A stretch of DNA of 41,312 bases from SZAS-103 sp038316385 (GTDB taxonomy: Bacteria; Pseudomonadota; Gammaproteobacteria; Xanthomonadales; Xanthomonadaceae). Location: contig JBBQAN010000023.1 of assembly GCA_038316385.1 (NCBI GenBank), positions 1 to 41,312 of the forward strand, read 5' to 3'. The notes beneath the pieces were generated by a model. That model ran no database searches. It was given only the letters and a program-made list of their open reading frames with translations, and was not told the origin of the DNA. Made by a program: the position numbers and the translations under genes. This document shows, piece by piece, positions 8,567-16,749 of this stretch. Position 1 is the stretch's first letter. Every line of letters begins with the position of its first letter.

Positions 8567-9630
8567 ACGCGCTTGATCTCGCACGCCCGGATCTACTTGC
8601 GCTAGCGGGCTATTCGTCGGCTCGCATGGAAGCCGGTGGCGGCAGCGTGTGGCTCAACGCGAACGAGTCGCCGTGGCCGCAATGCGATGCAGCCGTCAAT
8701 CGCTATCCGGAACCGCAACCGGCGCGCCTGCGTGCGCAACTCGCTGCACTGTATGGGGTGGACGCGTCGCAGTTGTTGATCGGCCGAGGCAGCGATGAGG
8801 CGATCGATCTGCTCGTGCGCGCATTTTGCCGCGCTGGCGCGGACGCAATCCTGATCCAGCCGCCGACGTTCGGCATGTATGCGGTGTGTGCGGCGGTGCA
8901 GGGCGCTTCGGTGCGCAGCGTCGCGCTGTCGCGCGAGTCGGGATTCCTGCCGGATTTCGACGCGGTGCTCGCAAAGATCGATGCATCGGTGAAGCTGGTG
9001 TTCGTCTGCGCACCAAACAATCCGACTGGCGACCTGCCTTCGCAGACGTCGATCATCACGCTCGCCGATGCGCTGCGCGGTCGCGCACTGGTCGTCGTGG
9101 ACGAGGCTTACATCGAATACGCGGACGGCGAAAGCCTCGCCACCGCCGTGGCATCGCACGAGAACCTGCTGGTGCTGAGGACATTGTCGAAAGCCCATGC
9201 GCTTGCTGGCGCGCGGATCGGTTGTCTGGTCGCCGCACCCGGGATCATCGGCCTGCTGCGCCGGATCATGCCGCCGTATCCGTTGCCGACGCCGTGCGTC
9301 GAGGCAGCGGTAGCAGCGCTGTCGCCCACCGCATTGCGCCTGACGTGCGAGCGCATCGCGCTGGTGCGCAGCGAACGGAAGTTGTTGCGCGATCGACTGG
9401 GCCGATTCGCCGACGTGCGCGAGGTGCTGCCGTCGCAGGCGAACTTCCTCGCCGTGCGTTTCGACGATGCCGGTGCGCGTTACCGGCAATTGCTTGCACG
9501 CGGGATCGTGGTGCGCGACGTGCGCCGTTATCCAGGTCTGGATGACGCATTGCGGATCACGATCGGTAGTCCCAATGAGAATGCCTCGCTGCTCGTCGCG
9601 CTGGAACAATCAGTGGAGTGCGCAACATGA
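8563..9630 (+). CDS. hisC: Histidinol-phosphate aminotransferase
   Basis: PLP-dependent class I/II aminotransferase that converts imidazole acetol phosphate and glutamate to histidinol phosphate; 355 aa. Visible are LNANESPWP near the N-terminus, FVCAPNNPTGD, VVDEAYIEYAD, and the PLP lysine in RTLSKAHALAGARIG. The start is GTG at 8563, which overlaps the hisD stop as GTGA; this matches the coupling pattern of the whole operon and the family N-terminus. The open frame upstream to 8344 is inside hisD. Confidence 0.96.
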   Translation: MNALDLARPDLLALAGYSSARMEAGGGSVWLNANESPWPQCDAAVNRYPEPQPARLRAQLAALYGVDASQLLIGRGSDEAIDLLVRAFCRAGADAILIQPPTFGMYAVCAAVQGASVRSVALSRESGFLPDFDAVLAKIDASVKLVFVCAPNNPTGDLPSQTSIITLADALRGRALVVVDEAYIEYADGESLATAVASHENLLVLRTLSKAHALAGARIGCLVAAPGIIGLLRRIMPPYPLPTPCVEAAVAALSPTALRLTCERIALVRSERKLLRDRLGRFADVREVLPSQANFLAVRFDDAGARYRQLLARGIVVRDVRRYPGLDDALRITIGSPNENASLLVALEQSVECAT

Positions 9631-10760
9631 GTGGCCGCAAGATCCTGTTCGTCGATCGCGATGGCGTCTTGATCGTCGAGCCGCCCGACGAACAGATCGA
9701 TTCCTTCGACAAGTTCCAGCTCGTCGGTGGCGTGATTCCCGCATTACTGCGATTGCGCGATGCAGGCTACGACTTCGTGATGGTGAGCAACCAGGATGGT
9801 CTTGGCACTGACAGCTTTCCGCAGACGAGTTTTGAAGGCCCGCACAATCTGCTGCTGCAGATCCTCGCATCGCAGGGCATCGTGTTCCGCGAAGTGTTGA
9901 TCGATCCGAGTCTCGCCCACGAGAACCGGACGCTAGACGGGGTGCCAACGCGCAAGCCCGGCATTGGCATGGCGCTGCATTATCTGCGCGACCGCAGCGT
10001 CGATCTTGCGCGCAGCGCGATGGTCGGTGACCGCATGACGGACATGGAGTTCGCGCGCAACCTCGGCGTGCGCGGTTTCCTGATCGCGCCGGATGGCGAC
10101 GACTGGAGCGCGATCGCCGATGCGCTGTCCTGCGACGCACGCAGCGCGCGCATCAAGCGCACGACGCGCGAAACACGCGTGCAGGTCGCGATTGATCTCG
10201 ACCGCGTCGCCGAACCGGCGATCGCCACCGGGCACCCGTTCTTCAACCACATGCTCGAACAACTCGGCAAGCACGGCGGCTTCGCATTGTCGGTGCAATG
10301 CGCCGGCGACCTGCAGGTGGACGAACATCACACGGTCGAAGATTGCGCGCTCGCAATCGGCGAAGCGCTGCGGCAGGCACTCGGCGACAAGCGTGGCGCC
10401 GCGCGTTACGGTTCGGCACCCGATCGAGTCATTGAAGCGGACGGCAAAGGCCTGCGCGCGACGTTTGTTCTCCCAATGGACGAGTCGCTGGCCGAAGCTG
10501 CGCTGGATCTTTCCGGACGCGCGTACTTCGTGTTCGACGGCGCATTCCCGCGCACCGAAGTCGGCGGGTTGGCGACCGAACTCGTGCCGCATTTCTTCCG
10601 TTCGCTGTGCGATGCGGGCGGCATCAACCTGCACCTGAACGTACGCGGCGAGAACACGCACCACATGGTCGAGGCCTGCTTCAAGGTCGTCGCACGCGCC
10701 TTGGGCATGGCGATTCGACGCGAAGGCAACGCGCTGGCCAGTACCAAGGGTCTGCTCTGA
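9627..10760 (+). CDS. hisB: Bifunctional histidinol-phosphatase / imidazoleglycerol-phosphate dehydratase
   Basis: Two-domain enzyme for steps 6 and 8 of the pathway; 377 aa. The N-terminal HAD phosphatase (about residues 1-170) has the nucleophile motif FVDRDGVL and SNQDGLG. The C-terminal dehydratase (about 180-377) has the His-rich manganese motifs FNHMLEQLGKHGG, DEHHTVED and NTHHMVEA. In E. coli the phosphatase carries a Cys/His zinc loop before RKP; here the equivalent stretch, IDPSLAHENRTLDGVPTRKP, has no cysteine. I recall a similar reduced loop in Xanthomonas HisB. ATG 9627 overlaps the hisC stop (ATGA); a GTG at 9618 is the less likely start. Confidence 0.96.
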   Translation: MSGRKILFVDRDGVLIVEPPDEQIDSFDKFQLVGGVIPALLRLRDAGYDFVMVSNQDGLGTDSFPQTSFEGPHNLLLQILASQGIVFREVLIDPSLAHENRTLDGVPTRKPGIGMALHYLRDRSVDLARSAMVGDRMTDMEFARNLGVRGFLIAPDGDDWSAIADALSCDARSARIKRTTRETRVQVAIDLDRVAEPAIATGHPFFNHMLEQLGKHGGFALSVQCAGDLQVDEHHTVEDCALAIGEALRQALGDKRGAARYGSAPDRVIEADGKGLRATFVLPMDESLAEAALDLSGRAYFVFDGAFPRTEVGGLATELVPHFFRSLCDAGGINLHLNVRGENTHHMVEACFKVVARALGMAIRREGNALASTKGLL

Positions 10761-10776
10761 TGGAAGGCTTGACGTG

Positions 10777-11373
10777 ATGCGCATCGTGCTCGTGGATTCG
10801 GGCGGCGCAAACATCGGCTCGGTGCGCTATGCATTGCAGCGATTGGACGTCGATGCCGAACTGACTGGCGATGGCGACACGATCCGCCGCGCGGACCGGG
10901 TAATCCTGCCGGGCGTCGGCGCGGCTGCGGCGGCGATGCAGCGTCTGCGCGAACTCGATCTTGTCGGGACGTTGCGCGCACTTGACCGGCCGTTGCTCGG
11001 CATCTGCCTGGGCATGCAGCTGCTGCATGCCTCCTCGGAGGAGGGCGATGTGGATTGCCTCGGCCTGCTGCCTGGACGCGTGCGGCGGATGGTCGCCGCG
11101 CCCGGCGTGCGGATTCCGCATATGGGCTGGAATCGCCTGCACAAATGCGGCCACGATTCACCGTTGCTGGACGGAATATCTGATGGCGCGCAGGTCTATT
11201 TCGTGCACGGATACGCCGCCGAAGAGGATGCGAACACGATCGCATCCAGCGAGCATGGTGGACGCTTTGCTGCGGTCGTTCAGAGCGGCAACATTGCAGG
11301 CGCGCAGTTCCACCCGGAGCGTTCCGGTCCCGCGGGGCTCCGGCTGCTCGCGAATTTCCTGGGGCTGCCATGA
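10777..11373 (+). CDS. hisH: Imidazole glycerol phosphate synthase, glutamine amidotransferase subunit
   Basis: Class I amidotransferase that releases ammonia from glutamine and passes it to HisF; 198 aa. The nucleophile cysteine is in LLGICLGMQLL, the His-Glu pair is in AQFHPERSG, and the oxyanion region is in ILPGVGA. ATG 10777 has GGAAGG nine bases upstream; a GTG directly before it (10774) would add one residue. This is the only his gene junction with a real gap (16 bases after hisB), so it has its own ribosome site. Its stop overlaps hisA (ATGA). Confidence 0.96.
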   Translation: MRIVLVDSGGANIGSVRYALQRLDVDAELTGDGDTIRRADRVILPGVGAAAAAMQRLRELDLVGTLRALDRPLLGICLGMQLLHASSEEGDVDCLGLLPGRVRRMVAAPGVRIPHMGWNRLHKCGHDSPLLDGISDGAQVYFVHGYAAEEDANTIASSEHGGRFAAVVQSGNIAGAQFHPERSGPAGLRLLANFLGLP

Positions 11374-12122
11374 GCGCGGACTTCACCGTGTATCCGGCGA
11401 TCGACGTGCGCGACGGCTGCGTTGTGCGCTTGCGGCAAGGCGACTATGCGCAGGAAACGCGCTATGGCGACGATCCTTGCGCTCTCGCCGAAACCTATGC
11501 GCAGACCGGAGCTGGATGGCTGCATCTTGTCGACCTTGATGCGGCGCGCGCGGGCGGGTACACGCTCGCGCCGTTGCTGGAGCGGATCAAGTCGCGTACC
11601 GCATTGCGTGTGCAGACCGGCGGCGGCGTACGTACGGCTGTCGATGTGCAGGCCTTGTTCGATGCCGGTGCCGATCGCGTGGTGGTTGGATCGCTCGCCG
11701 TGCGCGAGCCTGTCATTGTGTCCGGATGGATCGGGGAACACGGCTGCGAACGCATCGTGGTCGCTCTCGATACGCGCGCCGATGCGAATGGACGCTGGCG
11801 ATTGCCCGTGCATGGCTGGACCGAACTGGGAACAGATGATCCTGGCGTTGATCTCGTGGCCGTGTTGGCGCGCTATGTCGCATGCGGCATGCGCCACCTG
11901 CTGTGCACGGATATCGCGCGCGACGGCATGTTGTCCGGACCGAACTGCGACCTGTACCGGCAGTTGCATGCGCTCGCACCGGGAATCGCCGTGCAGGCTT
12001 CCGGCGGCGTGCGCGATGTTGCCGACGTGCGCGCGGCGCAGGCTGCCGGATGCGATGGTGTCGTGCTCGGACGCGCGCTGCTCGAGGGCAGGATCGATCT
12101 TGCGGAGGCGCTGGCATGTTGA
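11370..12122 (+). CDS. hisA: ProFAR isomerase (phosphoribosyl-formimino-AICAR-phosphate isomerase)
   Basis: TIM-barrel isomerase for step 4 of histidine synthesis; 250 aa. It starts with the paired barrel signature VYPAIDVRDGCVVRL, carries the phosphate-binding VQTGGGVR and QASGGVRDVADV segments, and has the C-terminal catalytic aspartate region CTDIARDGMLSGPN. The start overlaps the hisH stop (ATGA). Its own stop overlaps an ATG at 12116 that is the original-looking hisF start, now cut off from hisF by an insertion. Confidence 0.96.
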   Translation: MSADFTVYPAIDVRDGCVVRLRQGDYAQETRYGDDPCALAETYAQTGAGWLHLVDLDAARAGGYTLAPLLERIKSRTALRVQTGGGVRTAVDVQALFDAGADRVVVGSLAVREPVIVSGWIGEHGCERIVVALDTRADANGRWRLPVHGWTELGTDDPGVDLVAVLARYVACGMRHLLCTDIARDGMLSGPNCDLYRQLHALAPGIAVQASGGVRDVADVRAAQAAGCDGVVLGRALLEGRIDLAEALAC

Positions 12123-12262
12123 GCCGCCGCATCATTCCTTGCCTCGATGTGCGTGATGGGCGATGCGGAAAGCCGTGGACTGCCAGTGGCAGTCCACGCC
12201 GCAGAGCGCCCGGCCAAGGATGGACGGGCCGGATCGAAGCGCCAGGGAGGGCAAATGCTTAG
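12116..12262 (+). pseudogene. Duplicated hisF 5' end, now a 48-codon mini-ORF
   Basis: Bases 12116-12159 encode the same first residues as hisF, M-L-S-R-R-I-I-P-C-L-D-V-R-D-G. They differ from the true hisF start (12255-12298) at 5 of 44 bases, all synonymous (Leu TTG/CTT, Ser AGC/AGT, Ile ATC/ATT, Pro CCT/CCC). The frame then runs into unrelated sequence and stops at TAG 12260-12262. The ATG overlaps the hisA stop by 7 bases (ATGTTGA), the normal coupled arrangement, and the TAG overlaps the intact hisF ATG by 8 bases (ATGCTTAG). It is therefore either a dead gene start or a coupling mini-ORF that carries ribosomes from hisA to hisF. No function is known. Confidence 0.8.
12160..12254 (+). 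repeat. Palindromic insert between the two hisF starts
   Basis: About 95 bases unrelated to hisF. It contains a near-perfect palindrome at 12174-12198 (arms about 12 bp around a single central base), a second 6-bp stem at 12210-12215/12227-12232 (CCGGCC/GGCCGG), and ends in AGGGAGGG, which serves as the hisF ribosome site. The make-up resembles REP/MITE-like intergenic elements of Xanthomonadales; identity with a named family could not be checked. The total shift between the two starts is 139 bases, which is not a multiple of three. Confidence 0.65.
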
Positions 12263-13031
12263 TCGCCGCATTATTCCCTGCCTCGATGTGCGTGATGGCG
12301 TAGTCGTTAAAGGCGTGCGCTTCCGCGACCACGTCGTGATGGGAGACATCGAAGAGCTTGCGCTGCGCTATCGAGACGAAGGCGCCGATGAACTCGTGTT
12401 CTACGACATCACAGCGAGCCCAGAAGGACGCACCGTCGATCGCGGCTGGGTCGAACGCGTTGCCCGGATCATCGACATTCCGTTCTGCGTTGCCGGCGGC
12501 ATCCGCAGCGTCGCCGATGCGCGCGCGATTTTGCATGCCGGCGCCGACAAGATTTCGGTGAATTCGCCAGCATTGCGGCGGCCGGAATTGATCGCCGAAC
12601 TCGCCGATGCATTCGGCAGCCAGTGTGTGGTGGTCGGCATCGATTCGCTGCGCGACCCGGACGGCGAGTGGCGCGTGCGGCGCGACACCGGCGCTGCCAA
12701 CGCAACGCGTGCGCTGTCCCTGCGCACGATGGACTGGATCGCCGAGGCTCAGCGGCTGGGTGCTGGCGAGATCGTACTGAACTGCATGGGCAGCGACGGC
12801 GTGCGCGACGGTTACGATATCGCCCAATTGTCCGCCGCACGCGCATTGTGCAGCGTGCCGCTGGTGGCTTCTGGCGGCGCAGGGTGCAGTACGCATTTCA
12901 TCGACGTGTTCGTGCGGGCGGACGTGGATGCAGCGCTTGCGGCGAGCATCTTCCACGATGGCAGCGTGCGAATTCCCGAACTCAAACGTGCATTGCGCTA
13001 TAGCGGCATCGAGATACGCGACGATGAATGA
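12255..13031 (+). CDS. hisF: Imidazole glycerol phosphate synthase, cyclase subunit
   Basis: TIM-barrel cyclase that uses HisH-derived ammonia to form imidazole glycerol phosphate and AICAR; 258 aa. The catalytic aspartates are in PCLDVRDG (Asp11) and VGIDSLRD (about residue 128), and the phosphate loops are CVAGGIR and VASGGAG. ATG 12255 is chosen: AGGGAGGG precedes it and the protein begins at the family N-terminus. An in-frame ATG at 12147 would add 36 residues derived from the inserted palindromic sequence and is rejected. The protein is complete despite the upstream duplication. Confidence 0.96.
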   Translation: MLSRRIIPCLDVRDGVVVKGVRFRDHVVMGDIEELALRYRDEGADELVFYDITASPEGRTVDRGWVERVARIIDIPFCVAGGIRSVADARAILHAGADKISVNSPALRRPELIAELADAFGSQCVVVGIDSLRDPDGEWRVRRDTGAANATRALSLRTMDWIAEAQRLGAGEIVLNCMGSDGVRDGYDIAQLSAARALCSVPLVASGGAGCSTHFIDVFVRADVDAALAASIFHDGSVRIPELKRALRYSGIEIRDDE

Positions 13032-13653
13032 TCCAGTCTCCGCAAACCTGACCGGCGAAGAGATCGCAACGCTTGCATGGGACAAGCAGGGCGGCTTGCT
13101 GCCGGCGATCGTGCAGGATGCGGCGACGTATCGCGTGCTGATGCTCGGTTACATGAATCGCGCGGCGTTGGATGCCACACTCGCCAGTGGTCGTGTGACC
13201 TTCTACAGTCGCAGCCGCGCGCGCTTGTGGATCAAGGGCGAAACCAGTGGCAACACGCTGGAACTGGTATCGATAGCAGCCGATTGCGATAGCGACAGCC
13301 TGCTCGTGCAGGCGCGACCGCGAGGTCCGACCTGCCATCGCGGCACGGCGAGTTGTTTCGCCGATGCGCCGGGCGATTTCCTCGGCGAACTCGACGCATT
13401 GATCGCGAAGCGCCACGCCGAACGCCCGCAAGGCAGCTACACCACGCAACTGTTCGACGCTGGCATCCGCCGCATCGCGCAGAAAGTCGGCGAGGAAGGT
13501 GTGGAGACCGCGCTCGCCGCCGTCGTGCAAAACGATGTCGCGTTGCTCGGCGAGTCGGCCGACCTGGTCTATCACCTGCTCGTGCTGCTGCGCGCGCGCG
13601 GTCTTGACTTGCGCGATGCCGTCGAAATACTGCGCACGCGGCATCGCCAGTAG
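13024..13653 (+). CDS. hisI: Bifunctional phosphoribosyl-AMP cyclohydrolase / phosphoribosyl-ATP pyrophosphatase
   Basis: HisIE fusion catalysing steps 2 and 3 of the pathway; 209 aa. The N-terminal cyclohydrolase (about 1-115) has LWIKGETSGN and the metal-binding cysteines in AADCDSD and GPTCHRGTASCF. The C-terminal pyrophosphatase (about 120-209) has RIAQKVGEEGVETALAA, the MazG-like acidic helix. ATG 13024 overlaps the end of hisF by 8 bases. It is the last gene of the operon; the next gene is convergent, and no intrinsic terminator is obvious in the 57-base gap. Confidence 0.96.
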   Translation: MNDPVSANLTGEEIATLAWDKQGGLLPAIVQDAATYRVLMLGYMNRAALDATLASGRVTFYSRSRARLWIKGETSGNTLELVSIAADCDSDSLLVQARPRGPTCHRGTASCFADAPGDFLGELDALIAKRHAERPQGSYTTQLFDAGIRRIAQKVGEEGVETALAAVVQNDVALLGESADLVYHLLVLLRARGLDLRDAVEILRTRHRQ

Positions 13654-13710
13654 TTCAGCTGCGATCCAGACTTGCGTCGGCGGGGATGACGAACACGAGG
13701 TCGTCGACAG

Positions 13711-14790
13711 TTACTGCAAAGTGCGATGCGGATTCGACGTGATCGTGGTTGGCGCGAAGGGCACCTGCGCGACTGGCGGAGGCAGTGCCGCGCGCCATGC
13801 CGAGAGCTTTGCCTCGATCAGCGCGCCTTCCCAGAACTGCGGTTCCGATGGTGTGTCTTTGTCGTGTTTTTCCCAGCCGACGATGGTTGTGCGCGCGCGC
13901 AGATATGCGTCATGGAAATCGGTGGTCTGGTTCAATGCTTCGGTCAGGAATGCCTTGCCGAACCAGGTGATTTGCGCATCCGATCCGCACCCGAATGACG
14001 CGCGATCGCTGCGTGCGGCGGTGATGATCATCGTGTGCGGTTCGCGCAACGCTGGGATGAAGCCGCCCGAATAGCATGCCGAAACGATCACGATGCGCCA
14101 GCGGATATGCGCCGTATCGAGCGCATCGCGAATGTCCTCGGGCGTGAGTTGGTCCAGCGGCATCGAACCCATCGCGACGTATAGCTGATGATCGCGGCTG
14201 CCGTGGCTGGTCAAAAATAGCAGCAGGATGTCTTCGTTCACATCCATCGTTTTGGCAATGCCGGACAATGCGTCGTAAAGATTCGTGCGCGTGGCGAGGG
14301 GCGTTTTCTCGAACGTCGCCGGCGAGTTGATCAGCTGCAGCGTGCGTCCTGCTGCGTCGAAACGTCGCGCGAGCAGCTTCGGCAGATAGTCCACTTCGTT
14401 GCGAAAGACGTTTTCTTCGCTATCGCCCGCAAAACCGAGCGCATACAGATCGATCTTGCCGGGCGTTTGCGGACGCAATCGCTTGGTGCTTGCATCGACC
14501 AGATCGGCCTGCGCGTACATCAGGTCTTCGTAACTTGCGACCGGATCGATCGCGTTCGCAGCGCCCGCATCGTCAGTCGCATCCGATGGGAGCAGACCAA
14601 GCCAGTTCAGCAACGGCGCGGGATCAGGGTGCGCAGGCGTGGTCGATTTCGCAACGAGCGGAATTTTTTCAATTGCCGGTTGCGCGGTTTCGCGATGAAA
14701 GTCGTAGCGTCCCAACGCGAAAGCGGCGCACAGCGCGATCGGCAGCAGGATCAGGCGAGCGCGCACAACGTCCCCGTCATGCGTCGGCAA
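13711..14790 (-). CDS. Membrane-anchored C13 (legumain-like) cysteine peptidase
   Basis: A 359-aa protein with one N-terminal membrane segment (about residues 11-27, LILLPIALCAAFALG), then a proline-rich linker and a caspase-fold domain. The predicted dyad is His196 in LTSHGS and Cys239 in SACYSGGF, the arrangement of peptidase family C13 (legumain/GPI transamidase). The likely location is the periplasmic side of the inner membrane. It overlaps the end of mtnC by 14 bases and is the last gene of the mtn cluster, so it is probably co-transcribed with methionine salvage. Substrates are unknown. The link to the mtn pathway is only positional; it may simply be a passenger gene. Confidence 0.8.
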   Translation of the reverse strand: MPTHDGDVVRARLILLPIALCAAFALGRYDFHRETAQPAIEKIPLVAKSTTPAHPDPAPLLNWLGLLPSDATDDAGAANAIDPVASYEDLMYAQADLVDASTKRLRPQTPGKIDLYALGFAGDSEENVFRNEVDYLPKLLARRFDAAGRTLQLINSPATFEKTPLATRTNLYDALSGIAKTMDVNEDILLLFLTSHGSRDHQLYVAMGSMPLDQLTPEDIRDALDTAHIRWRIVIVSACYSGGFIPALREPHTMIITAARSDRASFGCGSDAQITWFGKAFLTEALNQTTDFHDAYLRARTTIVGWEKHDKDTPSEPQFWEGALIEAKLSAWRAALPPPVAQVPFAPTTITSNPHRTLQ

Positions 14791-15478
14791 TCACGATATC
14801 GGCGAACGATGCAACGCGCGCATGCTCGTGCGCAGCAGCGCCCGTGCGCGGTGATGGATAGTCTGCGATACGATCGAGCAAAATCGTGCGCATTCCCGCA
14901 AGCCGCGCGGCGTCGAGTTCCTCGACGACGTCAGAAAGAAACAGTATCTCGCCAGCCGGCATGCCGAGCTCTCGTGCGATGCGCAAATAGCTGCCTACTT
15001 CACGCTTGCCGCCGACCGCAGTGTCGAAGTTGCCGTCGAACACTCCCGAAATATCGCCCGCATCGCTGTGCGCGAAAAGAAGTTTCTGCGCGTCCACGGA
15101 GCCCGACGAATAGACGTACAGGGCAACGCCTTCAGCATGCCAGCGTGCGAGCGCCTCGGCTGCATCGGGATAGACATGGCCGCGATAATCGCCGCGTTCG
15201 TAGCCGTCCTTCCACAGCATGCCTTGCAGGCCTTTCAACGCCGGATGCTTGCGGTCCTCGCGAATCCAGCCTTGCAGTACCTCGACGATGCAGTCGTCCG
15301 ATACCACACCGCCGATATCCATCGCGGCCTTGTCCAGCCAGTGCCGTACCGCAGCGTCGTCGACGTTGTGGCGCACGAAATCCGGCAACGTGCGCGATGC
15401 GTACGGGAACAGCACGTTGTGCACGAATGCGATCGAGCTGGTGGTGCCTTCGATGTCGGTCAGGATCGCGCGAATCAT
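14777..15478 (-). CDS. mtnC: Enolase-phosphatase E1 (methionine salvage)
   Basis: HAD-family bifunctional enzyme that enolises and dephosphorylates diketo-methylthiopentyl phosphate to acireductone; 233 aa. The nucleophile aspartates are in ILTDIEGTTSS at the N-terminus; VYSSGSVDAQKLLF and the FLSDVVEELDAA acidic motif follow. The start is ATG 15478, giving M-I-R-A-I-L-T-D as in homologues; a longer frame to 15517 has no family support. It lies between mtnD (58-base gap) and the overlapping C13 peptidase. Confidence 0.94.
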   Translation of the reverse strand: MIRAILTDIEGTTSSIAFVHNVLFPYASRTLPDFVRHNVDDAAVRHWLDKAAMDIGGVVSDDCIVEVLQGWIREDRKHPALKGLQGMLWKDGYERGDYRGHVYPDAAEALARWHAEGVALYVYSSGSVDAQKLLFAHSDAGDISGVFDGNFDTAVGGKREVGSYLRIARELGMPAGEILFLSDVVEELDAARLAGMRTILLDRIADYPSPRTGAAAHEHARVASFADIVIADA

Positions 15479-15536
15479 GTAGTTACATTCCGTTGTGATG
15501 TTGTCCGTGGCGCACATTGTCGCTCGGCGTGTCGGC

Positions 15537-16082
15537 TCAGGGTTCGTAGAACGGAAACTTCTGCGCGATGTCGTTGCCGGTGAAGTGCCCGACCCAACCG
15601 TCCGCTTCGGTGAAGAAGCGGATCGCTATTAAGCTCGGCAACCTGCCCATGTCGAACCAGTGCATGGTGCCGTCGGGCACATGGATCAAGTCGCCTGTTT
15701 CGCACAGGATCTCGTAAACCTTGCCCTCGACATGCAGGGTGAACTGGCCCGCGCCCGCGACGAAGAAGCGGACTTCGTCTTCCTTGTGGAAGTGCTCGTC
15801 GAGGAAACGCGTGCGCATCATCGTGCGGTCGGGATGATCCGGCTTGATGCTGACGACATCGACGCTCCTGAATCCATGTTTCGCGACCAGCCGGTCGACG
15901 TCGTTGCGGTATGCGGCGAGCACTTCGTCGGAGGACGCGCCAGGCACGACCGGATGCGATGCTTCCCACTGCTCGAAACCCACGCCGATCGTCGCGAGTT
16001 CGCGCGCCATTTCCGCGTGATCGCGCGAGTCCAGCTGCGGGCTGCCAGCATCGGTGTCGGCGTAAATACGCAGGCGACTCAT
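15537..16082 (-). CDS. mtnD: Acireductone dioxygenase
   Basis: Metal-dependent cupin that oxidises acireductone to the ketoacid precursor of methionine plus formate (iron form), or to an off-pathway product with CO (nickel form). The 181-aa protein has the metal ligands His97, His99, Glu103 and His141 in HFHKEDE and MHWFD. Length and motifs are normal for the ARD family. It is the middle gene of mtnB-mtnD-mtnC, 28 bases after mtnB. Confidence 0.95.
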   Translation of the reverse strand: MSRLRIYADTDAGSPQLDSRDHAEMARELATIGVGFEQWEASHPVVPGASSDEVLAAYRNDVDRLVAKHGFRSVDVVSIKPDHPDRTMMRTRFLDEHFHKEDEVRFFVAGAGQFTLHVEGKVYEILCETGDLIHVPDGTMHWFDMGRLPSLIAIRFFTEADGWVGHFTGNDIAQKFPFYEP

Positions 16083-16110
16083 TGTTGCCAGTCCTTTATG
16101 GTGGGCAGTC

Positions 16111-16743
16111 TCATCGGTGGAATTTCCTCATTTCCAGTTCGCAAGCAATCAGGAACTCGAAGGCTTCCAGATGGCGGCGGGCCTCGGCCATGTCGGCGCC
16201 CCAGGCGTACAGCCCGTGGCCTTCGATCAGATAGCCCCACAGCGGGCCGTCGAGCAATGCATCGACCTGGGCGGCGAGTGTGGGGATGTGCTGGTTGTTC
16301 GGCAACACCGGCACATCCATTGCGGTTGCATGGGTATCCTGGCCGCGAAACGCCTTGATGAGCTCGTAATCCTCGAAACGGATGTGACCCGCGCCGGCGT
16401 ACAGACGCGATGCAAGCGTCTGGTTTAGCGAATGCGTGTGCAGCACGCAGCCGATCTCGGGAAAGCGCTTGTAAAGCTGTGTGTGCAACAGGGTTTCGGC
16501 GGACGGGCGCTGCCCGGTTGCGACAGGTTGACCATCGAAATCCACGACCATGATGTCGTCTTCGGTCAGGCAACCTTTGTCGCGGCCCGATACCGTAATC
16601 GCGGCGCGCATGTCGTCCAGCCGCATCGAAAAGTTGCTGCTGGTCGCCGGGGTCAAGCCCAGCGCCGCGAGTTCGCGGGTCGCGGCGACGATCTCGAGGG
16701 CGTTGGCGCGCAGGTACGCGGGGTCGTAGGGCAGGGTGGTCAT
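16111..16743 (-). CDS. mtnB: Methylthioribulose-1-phosphate dehydratase
   Basis: Class II aldolase-fold zinc enzyme that dehydrates methylthioribulose phosphate in methionine salvage; 210 aa. Zinc ligands are visible in VLHTHSLNQ (His102, His104) and a later His in EGHGLYAWG. SSNFS and SGRDKG form the phosphate-binding region. First gene of the mtn cluster, divergent from rmuC. No ribosome site precedes the ATG, but TACACT ends 7 bases before it, so the message may be leaderless. The earlier-acting mtnA and a nucleoside phosphorylase are not in the window. Confidence 0.94.
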   Translation of the reverse strand: MTTLPYDPAYLRANALEIVAATRELAALGLTPATSSNFSMRLDDMRAAITVSGRDKGCLTEDDIMVVDFDGQPVATGQRPSAETLLHTQLYKRFPEIGCVLHTHSLNQTLASRLYAGAGHIRFEDYELIKAFRGQDTHATAMDVPVLPNNQHIPTLAAQVDALLDGPLWGYLIEGHGLYAWGADMAEARRHLEAFEFLIACELEMRKFHR

Positions 16744-16749
16744 GCGGAA

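Noticed and set aside
12147..12254. An earlier in-frame start for hisF (ATG 12147)
   Set aside because: The added 36 residues are encoded by the palindromic insert; the strong ribosome site and family N-terminus both point to 12255.
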